58,507 nt of DNA from a virus: positions 1 to 58,507 of IMG/VR virus record IMGVR_UViG_3300031669_000032; one strand, 5' to 3'. The number at the start of each line of letters is the position of its first letter. Positions within the stretch are counted from its first letter, which is position 1. Shown piece by piece: positions 8,148 to 15,043 of this stretch. A model generated the notes under the pieces. The model had not been told where the DNA came from and made no database searches. It worked only from the letters and a program-made list of their open reading frames with translations. Position numbers and translations under genes: made by a program.

Positions 8148-8360
8148 TCATTTCGCCCCCTTTCCTTCTTTCCTCATCAGCGATCTGCAGTAAGCACAGC
8201 AAAAGCCTTTTCCTCTATCAGCATTCAGCGCACCGCAAGTCTCACAAACGGTATCATAACTATAGCCATAGTCTCTGCCTATATCCCTTATATAGGCGAT
8301 GATCGCACACATAAGCAAAAGCAATAAGCCTAAGAGGATTGAAACTATTAATGTCATCAT
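8148..8360 (-). CDS. Small membrane protein with zinc ribbon
   Basis: A 70-residue protein: hydrophobic helix at 3-24, then CETCGAL and CCAYC, a complete C-x2-C...C-x2-C ribbon, and a basic tail. The start overlaps the stop of the gene before it. The build is a membrane-tethered zinc ribbon of unknown partner. Confidence 0.65.
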   Translation of the reverse strand: MMTLIVSILLGLLLLLMCAIIAYIRDIGRDYGYSYDTVCETCGALNADRGKGFCCAYCRSLMRKEGKGAK

Positions 8361-8650
8361 TTTTCGTCTCGCTTTATCACTGTGCAGGGTTCACTCACCC
8401 AATACGTGAAGTTATTTTCCAGGTCTCGGAAATACCAATGGTCACTGATACCACTCGGAGCATACATCACTATGGCCTTCTTGCATAGTGTATGCCGTGA
8501 GTTGTTAAAAGTAACGCTCACAATATCGCCAATTTTAATTCCGTCGACTTCTCTCTCTTTATTTTCATGCTTTTTCGCCTCTTCACTCAGTAGCCGGCGC
8601 ATCCATTCAAGTATTCCTAACATTTCATAAAAATCATTATCGCTAATCAT
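8357..8650 (-). CDS. Hypothetical protein, 97 aa
   Basis: ATG at 8650 follows GGAGG. An N-terminal helix (MLGILEWMRRLLSEEAKKHE) is followed by VDGIKIGDIVSVTFNNS, a small beta-barrel entry like that in the 15435-16664 family, and a C-terminal half with two aromatic strands. No family recognised. Confidence 0.65.
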   Translation of the reverse strand: MISDNDFYEMLGILEWMRRLLSEEAKKHENKEREVDGIKIGDIVSVTFNNSRHTLCKKAIVMYAPSGISDHWYFRDLENNFTYWVSEPCTVIKRDEK

Positions 8651-8982
8651 TTTATTACCTCCTTCTCCTCGATAATTTCCAACTCTTCTGCAGCCACCCA
8701 CCATCCAACCTTTGCTGTCTTGTGAGCTTTTCCAGATTTGGTTATTTTCGCCAGGTGGTATTCGATCTTGAACTTTTCATGGTGACCTATCCTTCTTTCC
8801 ACCACTATTCCAATTGCCCCGCAGTCGTATCCACTTTTAGTTTTCACTTTTTGGCCCTGCTTTAGGCCGGTTTCGTTCATGTATTCCCATTCAGCATTTT
8901 TGATTTCTGTTTTTATGATTGACAGGGCGCTTGTGATTTTCCGCTTCCTGTCATATAGTTTTTGTAATTTTTCTTTGGTCAT
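8647..8982 (-). CDS. Hypothetical protein, 111 aa
   Basis: N-terminal basic coiled-coil helix (about 1-38), then LKQGQKVKTKSGYDCGAIGIVVERR, a KOW/SH3-like strand pattern, and an acidic tail EELEIIEEKE. It may be a small nucleic-acid or protein binding barrel. Overlaps flanking genes by ATGA on both sides, including the helicase-loader gene before it. Confidence 0.6.
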   Translation of the reverse strand: MTKEKLQKLYDRKRKITSALSIIKTEIKNAEWEYMNETGLKQGQKVKTKSGYDCGAIGIVVERRIGHHEKFKIEYHLAKITKSGKAHKTAKVGWWVAAEELEIIEEKEVIK

Positions 8983-9644
8983 AATTTCTTACCTCCCAGT
9001 AAATTGAACCTAAACTCTTCCCGCCTATCCCTGCCCTTCATTTCCAAAATAAGGGCCTGCTCTTTGATGCGGGATAAGGCAGTATCTATGTCAATCTTAT
9101 CGTATGGATTAAGATTCATTGTGATAATAATTTTCCGGGCTGCCAGGCGCTCAAATAGATCATTGAACTGCTTGACGAAGTCCGTCGAGGTTGTCTCCCT
9201 TGAACACCAAAAGTCATCAAATATGACAAAATCTGCAGTTCTAATATCTTCAATTTTACCTTGATTCTCTGTCGTCTCATACCCGCCGCGCTTCGATAGG
9301 TAAATATTCCTTTCAAGCTCGGTTGTCTTAATGAATTCAACATCCCGATAGGTCCCGGTTTTCGCTGCCCACATATTCATGAGGTAATACGCAAGCCTGG
9401 TCTTACCCCTGCCGGTTAAGCCATACAATACCAGGGTTGTTAACTCGGAGTAATCGGTATCAATGAACTTTTCAGCTATCATTTCCCAGTCATTCTTATA
9501 TCCGGTATTATCCCAGGGGCCCCGGTATTTCGGTGGGATCATTTTATTCCTGATCCTTTCTCTTTGGCAATCGCAGTGCTTGGCATAAGGCCTGCCGTCC
9601 TTCTCATACTGAATCCAACCGGTGCCGTTGCATTTGCAGATCAT
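8979..9644 (-). CDS. DnaC/DnaI-like helicase loader ATPase
   Basis: A 221-residue AAA+ protein. N-terminal C-x-C (3-5) and CDC (24-26) form the zinc site usual in DnaC-like loaders. Walker A is GLTGRGKT at 75-82, Walker B is VIFDDF at 140-145, and a late Arg-rich stretch could hold the arginine finger. It would load the host DnaB helicase at the phage origin together with the initiator encoded just upstream, to which it is joined by ATGA. No phage helicase, primase or polymerase is seen, so the host replisome is probably used. Confidence 0.85.
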   Translation of the reverse strand: MICKCNGTGWIQYEKDGRPYAKHCDCQRERIRNKMIPPKYRGPWDNTGYKNDWEMIAEKFIDTDYSELTTLVLYGLTGRGKTRLAYYLMNMWAAKTGTYRDVEFIKTTELERNIYLSKRGGYETTENQGKIEDIRTADFVIFDDFWCSRETTSTDFVKQFNDLFERLAARKIIITMNLNPYDKIDIDTALSRIKEQALILEMKGRDRREEFRFNLLGGKKL

Positions 9645-10453
9645 GTTGGTTTCCCCGATGAGTTGCGGAAGTGGTCGAATTGTTGGTTGGTTTTCTTTTT
9701 ATTCCAGTCTACCATTTTTTCAAAATACCCATTCAGGTTATCTATTGAAATGAACACATCTACATTTTCAAATACCTTATTCCATCGTTTCGCAAAAACA
9801 AAACCCCAGTTTTTCGCTTTACATTCTTGAAAGTATAAATTTACGCGGCCTGCAAAGTCATTAATTTCTATCTCCTGCTTTTTTAATATCTTTAACGTCT
9901 CTTTGAATGTTTTATCGTTCGTAATTGGAATGCCGGTTAACTCTTGAAATTTTGTTTTTTGTTGCTCTAATTTATCTTGAGAATCTCCTTTACTTTTCTT
10001 TCCTTTACTTTCCTTTACTATACTTGTGGGATTAATGTTTACATTATGCCCATTCAGTGGGGTTTTTGTTGACAATAATCCTATTAACTGGGGTTTCGTG
10101 ACAACATTAACCCCTCTCCGTTGGTAAACTGCTGACAAATTGTCAATAAAATTTTGACTTCTAATAATTCCCCCCCTCCATAATTCACTATCAATTGCAT
10201 CTACCTCAGCTAATGTGTCGAGTATTTTCTTACACATCCCCTCATCCAATAGAGATTTGGCAAGAATGAATCTCCATGTAGGTTTATCTCTACAATCAAT
10301 AAAATGATTTTCTGTACTCCCTAATAGTTCGAGGACTTTAAACCAAAACGCGTATCCATTATTACCATATTCAGATTCAAGGATATAAATGGTTTTCCCA
10401 TTTGCTGTGTAATGCGGGAAATACTCAACTATTGCTTTTTTTGGTCTTGACAT
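9641..10453 (-). CDS. DUF4373-type phage replication initiator
   Basis: A 270-residue protein. The N-terminal 110 residues have MSRPKK...YFPHY, a winged-helix type layout with W..KVLELLG and a conserved FI..C/D region as in Lin1244/Lin1753-like (DUF4373) replication proteins. A Lys/Ser-rich linker at about 145-165 separates a C-terminal helical domain likely to bind the loader. The linker DNA holds three 9-10 bp direct repeats that could be origin iterons. Confidence 0.75.
   Translation of the reverse strand: MSRPKKAIVEYFPHYTANGKTIYILESEYGNNGYAFWFKVLELLGSTENHFIDCRDKPTWRFILAKSLLDEGMCKKILDTLAEVDAIDSELWRGGIIRSQNFIDNLSAVYQRRGVNVVTKPQLIGLLSTKTPLNGHNVNINPTSIVKESKGKKSKGDSQDKLEQQKTKFQELTGIPITNDKTFKETLKILKKQEIEINDFAGRVNLYFQECKAKNWGFVFAKRWNKVFENVDVFISIDNLNGYFEKMVDWNKKKTNQQFDHFRNSSGKPT
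9986..10019 (-). repeat. Three short direct repeats in the initiator linker, candidate iterons
   Basis: On the plus strand CCTTTACTT occurs at 9986-9994 and 10001-10009, and CCTTTACTA at 10011-10019. They encode the Ser-Lys-Gly linker of the initiator. Lambdoid phages place their origin inside the O gene in the same position, so an origin here is plausible; a low-complexity linker alone could also explain it. Confidence 0.35.
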
Positions 10454-10471
10454 TTTTTCTCACTTTACTAT

Positions 10472-10684
10472 TTAAGTAATCATTAATCTAAATTCTTTTA
10501 CCATATTTACTCTAACTTCCAAATCAACAAAACCCCTGCGGCAAGCACCGCAAAGCATCATATATTCAGGGTATGGACAGTTCGGCAACTCATCTTTAAG
10601 TGTGTTGAAGTATGGGGATAGTTCTCCACTATCACGGCACACCATACATTTTTTTGTATCTGGTTTTTTAATTTTCTTTCTCAT
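10472..10684 (-). CDS. Zinc-ribbon protein, 70 aa
   Basis: A basic N-terminus is followed by CMVC and, 30 residues on, CGACRRGF, which together make a four-Cys zinc site. It overlaps the HNH-like gene by ATGA, so the two may act together. No family recognised. Confidence 0.65.
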   Translation of the reverse strand: MRKKIKKPDTKKCMVCRDSGELSPYFNTLKDELPNCPYPEYMMLCGACRRGFVDLEVRVNMVKEFRLMIT

Positions 10685-10941
10685 AGTTTATCTCCTGACC
10701 GGAATGTCGCGATACCAGTTTCCTCCAACCAACAACGATAACAAAATGTGGTTAATTCATCGGCCAAATATTCCCATCTTTCTAATCCCAGAAAATTCTT
10801 ATAGTGAATCATACCAGTATTACTTTTGCCACAAATCTGGCAGGTATAATTATCTCTTTTTAAAATTTTGTTATTTTTTTTCTGCCAATTTGATTTTTTG
10901 GATATATCAGGTAGGACTTTCTTTCTATTCTTTCTCTTCAT
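10681..10941 (-). CDS. Degenerate HNH-type protein, 86 aa
   Basis: After a Lys-rich start comes RDNYTCQICGKS, MIHYKN, then WEYLADELTTFCYRCW. This is the skeleton of an HNH/McrA domain (RDNYTCQ.CG...VHH...CxxCH), but the VHH catalytic pair is IHY and the last His is Trp. Both zinc CxxC pairs are intact. It probably binds DNA without cutting, or is a decayed nuclease. Translation starts after AGGAGACCGC, which is part of a structured leader. Confidence 0.65.
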   Translation of the reverse strand: MKRKNRKKVLPDISKKSNWQKKNNKILKRDNYTCQICGKSNTGMIHYKNFLGLERWEYLADELTTFCYRCWLEETGIATFRSGDKL

Positions 10942-11059
10942 GCGGTCTCCTAAAAAAATAAACCTGGGAACAGGGGATTGAGACCGCGAAGTTTAAATCC
11001 CCTGACAGGGTTCCCAGATTATTATTATTGCTTTTTTTGGTTCGCGGTCTTTTTATCAT
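10942..11059 (-). ncRNA. Structured leader RNA with competing pairings at the start site
   Basis: The predicted transcript from 11066-11094 begins with AGACCGCGAA (11050-11041). A long stem follows: 11017-11010 pairs with 10971-10964, and 11003-10996 with 10979-10972. Its loop contains UUCGCGGUCU (10990-10981). That loop can pair over 10 bases with the 5' element or over 8 bases with GAGACCGC (10949-10942), which includes part of the Shine-Dalgarno sequence of the HNH-like gene. The two pairings exclude each other. The leader is about 118 bases with no open frame. Confidence 0.6.
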
Positions 11060-11065
11060 AATCTT

Positions 11066-11094
11066 ATTATGCGCTAATTCTTTCATTTTGTCAA
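11066..11094 (-). promoter_or_regulatory. Sigma70-like promoter for the replication genes
   Basis: Minus-strand TTGACA (11089-11094), a 17-base spacer and CATAAT (11066-11071). It lies just past the stop of the 11104 gene and would drive the HNH-like, initiator and loader genes through the structured leader. Confidence 0.6.
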
Positions 11095-11103
11095 GTTTTT
11101 TTA

Positions 11104-11580
11104 TTAAATCCTATAATTTATTTCTTTTCCGATTAGTTTCAATCGTTTGACGGCAATAGTTCCTTCTGGATAATAACCAAATGGTTCCTGTGATATGGTT
11201 CCTTCGGCGAGCCTATCGTAGTTACAAAATTCTGGCAATTGCACACGCTCTTCTATTTCGCACTTAAATAAATATCCTCCGTTATTTAAAGCAAAAAGCT
11301 TTGCCTCGTAAAGCACATTAAAGCACATTAAATGATGATCGCTTTTAAATAACCATTCCGGTGCGCTGGCCCATTCATTTATGGTGTAGTTAACTCTTGA
11401 TTCACCATAAGCATCAATTGAAGAATAAACTTTACCATACTGCGCTTTTGCTACAACCTTATAATATCCGTCTCCATAATGATTTTTTTCTGCCAATTCT
11501 ATGATTTTTTTGTGTAGTCTTTCGTTTTCCTTTTTAAGCTCTTTTATTTCTCGATCTTTTTTAAAAATTACATCTATCAT
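11104..11580 (-). CDS. Coiled-coil hypothetical protein, 158 aa
   Basis: Residues 3-32 form a charged coiled coil (REIKELKKENERLHKKIIELAEK). The rest is a mixed domain with YYKVVAKAQYGKVYSS and, near the end, GTIAVKRLKLIGKEI. It resembles phage proteins that pair a leucine-zipper start with a small unknown domain. No function assigned. Confidence 0.6.
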   Translation of the reverse strand: MIDVIFKKDREIKELKKENERLHKKIIELAEKNHYGDGYYKVVAKAQYGKVYSSIDAYGESRVNYTINEWASAPEWLFKSDHHLMCFNVLYEAKLFALNNGGYLFKCEIEERVQLPEFCNYDRLAEGTISQEPFGYYPEGTIAVKRLKLIGKEINYRI

Positions 11581-11590
11581 TTTTTTGCCT

Positions 11591-11743
11591 CTATTTTGTC
11601 AAGTCTTTTATTCTTTTTTTGTAAGCTTTCTCTCGCTCTTTCTCACTTAGTTTTTTAAGTTTCTTAAGTTCACTCTTACTAAAAAGCTCTCCCAAAAGGA
11701 ATTCAAGAAATAGGTATTCGGAGTTTGAAACTTCTTTTTCCAT
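11591..11743 (-). CDS. Small basic helical protein, 50 aa
   Basis: ATG at 11741-11743 opens a 50-residue frame MEKEVSNSEYLFLEFLLGEL, continuing as a highly charged Lys/Glu helix. AAGGA precedes it, and the start lies just past the stop of the next gene upstream. No family recognised. Confidence 0.5.
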   Translation of the reverse strand: MEKEVSNSEYLFLEFLLGELFSKSELKKLKKLSEKEREKAYKKRIKDLTK

Positions 11744-11746
11744 GGG

Positions 11747-11941
11747 TCAATCCTTTTCCAGAATCAAGTCAAGATATTTTCTCCAACAAGTATAATTGCA
11801 ATCTGGCTCATCTATTCCATATGTGCACTCTGCCTCGCAGTAACTATCCGGTGGGTTCCGGTCTCCTTCCAAGCACTTGCAAAATTCATCATCTGTCATG
11901 ACTAATAATTTTAGAAATTCTTTATACTCTGATCTTTTCAT
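11747..11941 (-). CDS. Cys-rich protein, 64 aa
   Basis: Six Cys: FCKCLE, YCEAECTYG, DCNYTCW. An N-terminal helix precedes them. The spacing suggests a small metal site. No family recognised. The stop is just before the 50-aa gene. Confidence 0.6.
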   Translation of the reverse strand: MKRSEYKEFLKLLVMTDDEFCKCLEGDRNPPDSYCEAECTYGIDEPDCNYTCWRKYLDLILEKD

Positions 11942-11942
11942 T

Positions 11943-12377
11943 TTATTTTTCTCCTATTTTAATGGTTTTTTGTTCAATTTCCGGTATTGCTTTATTTTCT
12001 ACATGCCACCGGAAATGGCATTTCTGGCATAGCCAGGTAACCTCAAGAGGTTTATTGTAATCATTATGATGAGATTGTACCTCTCGCCTGCCGTCCTGAA
12101 ACTTCCCATCATTCCCGCATACCTGGCAGGGCTCCGGGATCAAGTCCCCGCGCTTGATTGCCGCTTCTGTTATATCATGAACGCGTGCGCTGGCCAGTGT
12201 ACCCCGGTAGAAACTGTTGGCTTTGCCATACAGGCTCTTACCTCTAAACTTGACCCCTCTACGCCTTAACGCCCTGAACATCGCCTGCCTGGTAATTCTG
12301 AAGCGTTTCGCAACTTTAGCGATTGAAAGGCCGCCGTTGTACAATTTTACCGCACTTTGATAATTTTTTCTTAACAT
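11943..12377 (-). CDS. HNH endonuclease-like protein with N-terminal helix-turn-helix
   Basis: ATG at 12377 follows AAGGGG. Residues 1-40 form a Hin-like helix-turn-helix (YNGGLSIAKVAKRFRITRQAMFRALRRRG). The rest is an HNH unit: CQVCG, VQSHHNDYNKP, WLCQKCHFRWH, with both CxxC pairs and the HH and CH..H catalytic residues present. Free-standing homing-type HNH proteins often have this form. It may be an active site-specific nuclease or nickase. Confidence 0.8.
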   Translation of the reverse strand: MLRKNYQSAVKLYNGGLSIAKVAKRFRITRQAMFRALRRRGVKFRGKSLYGKANSFYRGTLASARVHDITEAAIKRGDLIPEPCQVCGNDGKFQDGRREVQSHHNDYNKPLEVTWLCQKCHFRWHVENKAIPEIEQKTIKIGEK

Positions 12378-12387
12378 ATTATCCCCT

Positions 12388-13029
12388 TTAGATATGCACC
12401 CCACTGCTCCGCCATTGCTTTTGCAATTCCTGGGAAGGTCCTGCTTCTAAGCCTTGCCCGGTCTTTGTTATATCCGAGACTCTCACACCAATGAATTGGG
12501 TTACCAGCTTTTTGCCGGTCTTAATGTAATTGATGGGATCCGGCTTGCTTTTGTCATGAATTCTATATTGTAACGGCGGTAGATTCTTCAACCATAAACA
12601 CGTTCGCTTCATGTACTTATCCCCAAAGTACCAGGGATGAATAATTTGATCTGGTTCTCGGTAATGAGAACTCACATGCCCCACCGGATTCTCTATGCAG
12701 ATATACTTGATTCCGGAATTCCAGAGCATCATAAAAAATATAAGAGCATCCTTTCTTTTTTGTTTCCTTACTACCGCAGCGGTGCCGTATTCTTTTTCAT
12801 TAAACCAGCGATTGCCCACATTACTTAAGTAAGTACACGGAGGAAATCCGATTATCATATCCCATGATTTATCGATGTGATTCAGTACATCGTCTTTGAT
12901 ATGCCACTCCGGGTGTCCACCGCTGCAGTCCTGGGTATCACAAGAAAAGGCCGTAAACACTAATTTTCTGAATTCTATGGTTACGGCCTGGGACTTTTCA
13001 CAGGCGGTTAATATTCTCGTTTCGCTCAT
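12388..13029 (-). CDS. C5-cytosine methyltransferase-like protein
   Basis: A 213-residue protein with GFPPCTYLS (motif IV with catalytic Cys) and IENPVG (motif VI, ENV/ENP). The N-terminal SAM region is atypical: ILTACEKSQAVTIEF rather than FxGxGG. There is no room for a full target-recognition domain. Phages commonly encode such short forms; some methylate cytosine and some may have another base-modifying role. ATG at 13029 overlaps the stop before it. Confidence 0.75.
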   Translation of the reverse strand: MSETRILTACEKSQAVTIEFRKLVFTAFSCDTQDCSGGHPEWHIKDDVLNHIDKSWDMIIGFPPCTYLSNVGNRWFNEKEYGTAAVVRKQKRKDALIFFMMLWNSGIKYICIENPVGHVSSHYREPDQIIHPWYFGDKYMKRTCLWLKNLPPLQYRIHDKSKPDPINYIKTGKKLVTQFIGVRVSDITKTGQGLEAGPSQELQKQWRSSGVHI

Positions 13030-13271
13030 TTCGTGCTTTTTGAGAATTCCCATACCAGTACACCGAAGAAAACGACTCCAATTGCCACGGCCGCTATAGG
13101 AGCGACCCAGAAAAATAACCGATAATGGCCGGGATCCTCGAAAACAATAGAACTTATTGCTCCGGCAAAAACCCCGCTGCAGCCGAGCATGAGCCAGAAG
13201 GTCGCCATTTTTCCGACCCGGTAAAAGATGATTGCGGCAATTAATGCCACTAATGCGATTGCGATTTTCAT
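13026..13271 (-). CDS. Small membrane protein, 81 aa, three predicted helices
   Basis: ATG at 13271 follows AAGGAG. Hydrophobic segments at about 2-20, 25-40 and 53-72 suggest three membrane helices. No family recognised; a superinfection-exclusion or membrane-remodelling role is possible but unsupported. Confidence 0.6.
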   Translation of the reverse strand: MKIAIALVALIAAIIFYRVGKMATFWLMLGCSGVFAGAISSIVFEDPGHYRLFFWVAPIAAVAIGVVFFGVLVWEFSKSTK

Positions 13272-13299
13272 TTTATTCTCCTTAAGTTTAATTTTTTCT

Positions 13300-13515
13300 C
13301 TACCACAGCCACCAAATCGTTTTGTATGCCAGGTAAATAGCCAGACCATAAGATGCTGTAAGCGATCTAATCGAGTTGCGTTTTATTGCTTTTCTCGATA
13401 TGCTTTTGCGGGAAAAGTAACCACTATAGTTAAGGAGTTTATCGAACACCCACATTATAATCTGTTGGTAGAATTCCCCAAGACACATAAGGATGAAAAT
13501 TTTTAGTACTATCAT
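13300..13515 (-). CDS. Small membrane protein, 71 aa
   Basis: An N-terminal hydrophobic helix (MIVLKIFILMCLGEF), a basic middle (SRKSISRKAIKRN) and a C-terminal aromatic hydrophobic stretch. AAGGAG precedes the ATG. No family recognised. Confidence 0.55.
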   Translation of the reverse strand: MIVLKIFILMCLGEFYQQIIMWVFDKLLNYSGYFSRKSISRKAIKRNSIRSLTASYGLAIYLAYKTIWWLW

Positions 13516-13532
13516 TTTAGTTCTCCTTTACT

Positions 13533-13688
13533 TTAATTTTTTAGTACTACATCACCCCGGCCAGAAAGGTAAAAGAAAAGATGACCGGGGCTTTTTGTTT
13601 CAGTATCGTATGCCCGGCCCAATGCAAGCGACCGGACACACTCCATATAACTGTTAGAAATTTCACGCCCTACTCCCGGCAGGGTCAT
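13533..13688 (-). CDS. Possible small protein, 51 aa
   Basis: ATG at 13686-13688 opens MTLPGVGREISNSYMECV and ends DVVLKN. GAAGG lies upstream, and a 14-codon leader frame starting at a GTG behind GAGGAGG ends just before it, which would allow coupling. The frame crosses a GC-rich hairpin (CCCCGG...CCGGGG) that has a T-run on the plus strand. That hairpin argues against coding, so this is a moderate call. Confidence 0.45.
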   Translation of the reverse strand: MTLPGVGREISNSYMECVRSLALGRAYDTETKSPGHLFFYLSGRGDVVLKN

Positions 13689-13837
13689 TGCGTTAACCTT
13701 CCCGGTGTAACGGGTTGCTTATTAACAGCATGGTCACTTCAGCACCTCCTCGAATAAAATTGCGTTGTGAGATACCAGGACGCGGGCCAGGAGGTTAGGG
13801 CACCGCGCCCCAATATCATGAAAATTATTGTAGTAAT
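13689..13837 (-). promoter_or_regulatory. Leader RNA with anti-Shine-Dalgarno loop
   Basis: In RNA order: a stem GGCGCGG / CCGCGUC (one G-U pair), whose loop holds AACCUCCU (13796-13789), followed about 40 bases on by GAGGAGGU, the ribosome site before a short leader frame (AGGAGGU at 13750-13744). The loop can pair with the ribosome site over 7 bases. No other gene was found in this stretch. Confidence 0.45.
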
Positions 13838-14044
13838 TCATATTGATATAGTCTTAAGGCAAATCCAGAACGCAAGTGCTACGACCAAAATACCCGGTAA
13901 CCAGCAATGCCAGATATATTCAAGAAAAGTCTCCGGAATGTCAATTATCGTAATCTTGATAGCTGATTTCTGTTTACCGACCTCCTTTTTAATCGGCTTC
14001 TTTGCAGCAAGTGAAAAAATGTAAATGATTATTTTCTGCAGCAC
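13838..14044 (-). CDS. Small membrane protein, 68 aa
   Basis: I chose GTG at 14044, directly after the stop of the zinc-ribbon gene, with AGGACAGG upstream; ATG at 14059 (five codons earlier) is the alternative. The product has a basic middle (KKPIKKEVGKQKS) and a C-terminal hydrophobic helix (WLPGILVVALAFWICL). No family recognised. Confidence 0.5.
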   Translation of the reverse strand: MLQKIIIYIFSLAAKKPIKKEVGKQKSAIKITIIDIPETFLEYIWHCWLPGILVVALAFWICLKTISI

Positions 14045-14045
14045 G

Positions 14046-14234
14046 TTACCTGTCCTCATGCTTACATTGCTCGCAAATAATATCGTAATTTTCACATTGG
14101 AAACACATCCAATATGTTTTAAATCGGCACACCGGGCATTCCGCATCCCCATCAGGAGTAGACCTTAATGGTTCTACTTCATTATGACACCTGGGGCAGG
14201 TGATGCAACTTTTCTTGATATAAAAACTTCTCAT
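14046..14234 (-). CDS. Zinc-ribbon protein, 62 aa
   Basis: CPRC, CPVC, CFQC and CEQC pairs give two zinc sites. The order and the CFQC/CFEC block match the 5684-5887 product, so the two are probable paralogs. CAGGAGGTAAC precedes the ATG and is the target of the anti-Shine-Dalgarno loop in the leader at 14235-14378. Confidence 0.65.
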   Translation of the reverse strand: MRSFYIKKSCITCPRCHNEVEPLRSTPDGDAECPVCRFKTYWMCFQCENYDIICEQCKHEDR

Positions 14235-14378
14235 GTTACCTCCTGAATAATTCCCCGCCTGCCCGGTATTCCGGGAATATCAAGCGGGGCTGTAATAATA
14301 ATGCAACCTGGCGGGGGAGAGTTAAACTTAGGAGGTTTATTTGATTTCCCGCCAGGGTGAATATTAAGATATATAATT
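14235..14378 (-). promoter_or_regulatory. Leader RNA with anti-Shine-Dalgarno apical loop
   Basis: Two hairpins precede the zinc-ribbon gene. The first has a perfect 9-bp stem (14348-14356 with 14307-14315) enclosing a smaller stem UAAAC / GUUUA that displays CUCCUAA (14334-14328). The second is CCCCGC / GCGGGG (14289-14284 with 14258-14253) around CCCGG / CCGGG. ACCUCCU of the first loop can pair with AGGAGGU (14244-14238) at the ribosome site. No open frame of note lies here. Confidence 0.5.
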
Positions 14379-14615
14379 TCATTTTGCGGTTCTTATATAT
14401 ACGAATGCCGTTACAATTGCAAGCATGGCAAAAACAAAACACAGGACGTACAGCAGGAATTCGCCAGGCGTTTCTGGCACCAGGTACTTGAATTCAAAGG
14501 CTGTGATTCCGCCGATCTTACATTTTTTTTTCGGCGGTGCATCATGCTTTGATCTTGATATTATTATTAAAATTGATAGCAATGCCTTATTTATCATCTC
14601 ATCGATAAGCTTCAT
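14379..14615 (-). CDS. Small membrane protein, 78 aa
   Basis: ATG at 14615 follows GGAGG. The product has an N-terminal amphipathic helix (MKLIDEMINKALLSILIIISRSK), a Lys-rich turn with PPKKKCK and a C-terminal membrane helix (LLYVLCFVFAMLAIVTAFVYI). It overlaps the end of rusA before it. Confidence 0.6.
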   Translation of the reverse strand: MKLIDEMINKALLSILIIISRSKHDAPPKKKCKIGGITAFEFKYLVPETPGEFLLYVLCFVFAMLAIVTAFVYIRTAK

Positions 14616-15043
14616 ACTTCCTCCATGACAATATGTATTGATGGATTTTTGGCCCATCGTTTCGATAGACCATCAATTGCAACTATATCCTCATCGTCGC
14701 CCATAACCAGGTCCTTCAGCACGTCCAGGAGTGGCTTATTGAGATTGTCTCCCAGGTCTGGCTTAATATCCCGGTACTGTTCCCACAGTGCCAGTTTTTT
14801 GGTGTTGAAGTAATAGGTCAATTCTGTTATTCTTATCGGGCCGGATAGCTTCTTGAACTTCTCACCGGTCTCTCTCTCTTGCTTGCGAATCTCATTTATT
14901 ACCCGGTATTTCAATTTATCCTGGTAGGCTCTTTTCTGTGGGGATTTGAATACATATGGTTTTCCGGTTTTACTCCGTGCAATCCCGGCCCGCTGAAATG
15001 ACCGTGGCCTAATATTTAAATACAATTCAATTTTATTTTTCAT
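14612..15043 (-). CDS. rusA: RusA-type Holliday junction resolvase
   Basis: A 143-residue RusA: KPDLGDN at 94-100, NK at 102-103, D107 and GDDEDI at 115-120 carry the conserved Asp residues that bind metal, with the Lys between them. Length matches the family (about 120-145). It resolves branched DNA before packaging and works with the RecA-like ATPase, SSB and nuclease encoded in the same unit. Confidence 0.9.
   Translation of the reverse strand: MKNKIELYLNIRPRSFQRAGIARSKTGKPYVFKSPQKRAYQDKLKYRVINEIRKQERETGEKFKKLSGPIRITELTYYFNTKKLALWEQYRDIKPDLGDNLNKPLLDVLKDLVMGDDEDIVAIDGLSKRWAKNPSIHIVMEEV

Noticed and set aside
9981-10022. CRISPR-like repeat array
   Set aside because: Repeats are only 9-10 bases, without spacers of even length; no cas genes are in the window.
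10981-11054. AGACCGCGAA...TTCGCGGTCT followed by TTTT, read as a plus-strand terminator
   Set aside because: No plus-strand transcription unit ends here; the pairs are better explained as parts of the minus-strand leader.
11593-11604. ATTTTGTCAAGT, the same -35-like sequence as in the promoter at 11.09 kb
   Set aside because: No -10 at a workable distance, and the bases lie in the end of a supported 50-codon gene.
13555-13600. GC-rich hairpin with T-run, read as a plus-strand terminator
   Set aside because: No plus-strand gene lies before it, and it is within a possible minus-strand coding frame; kept only as a note.
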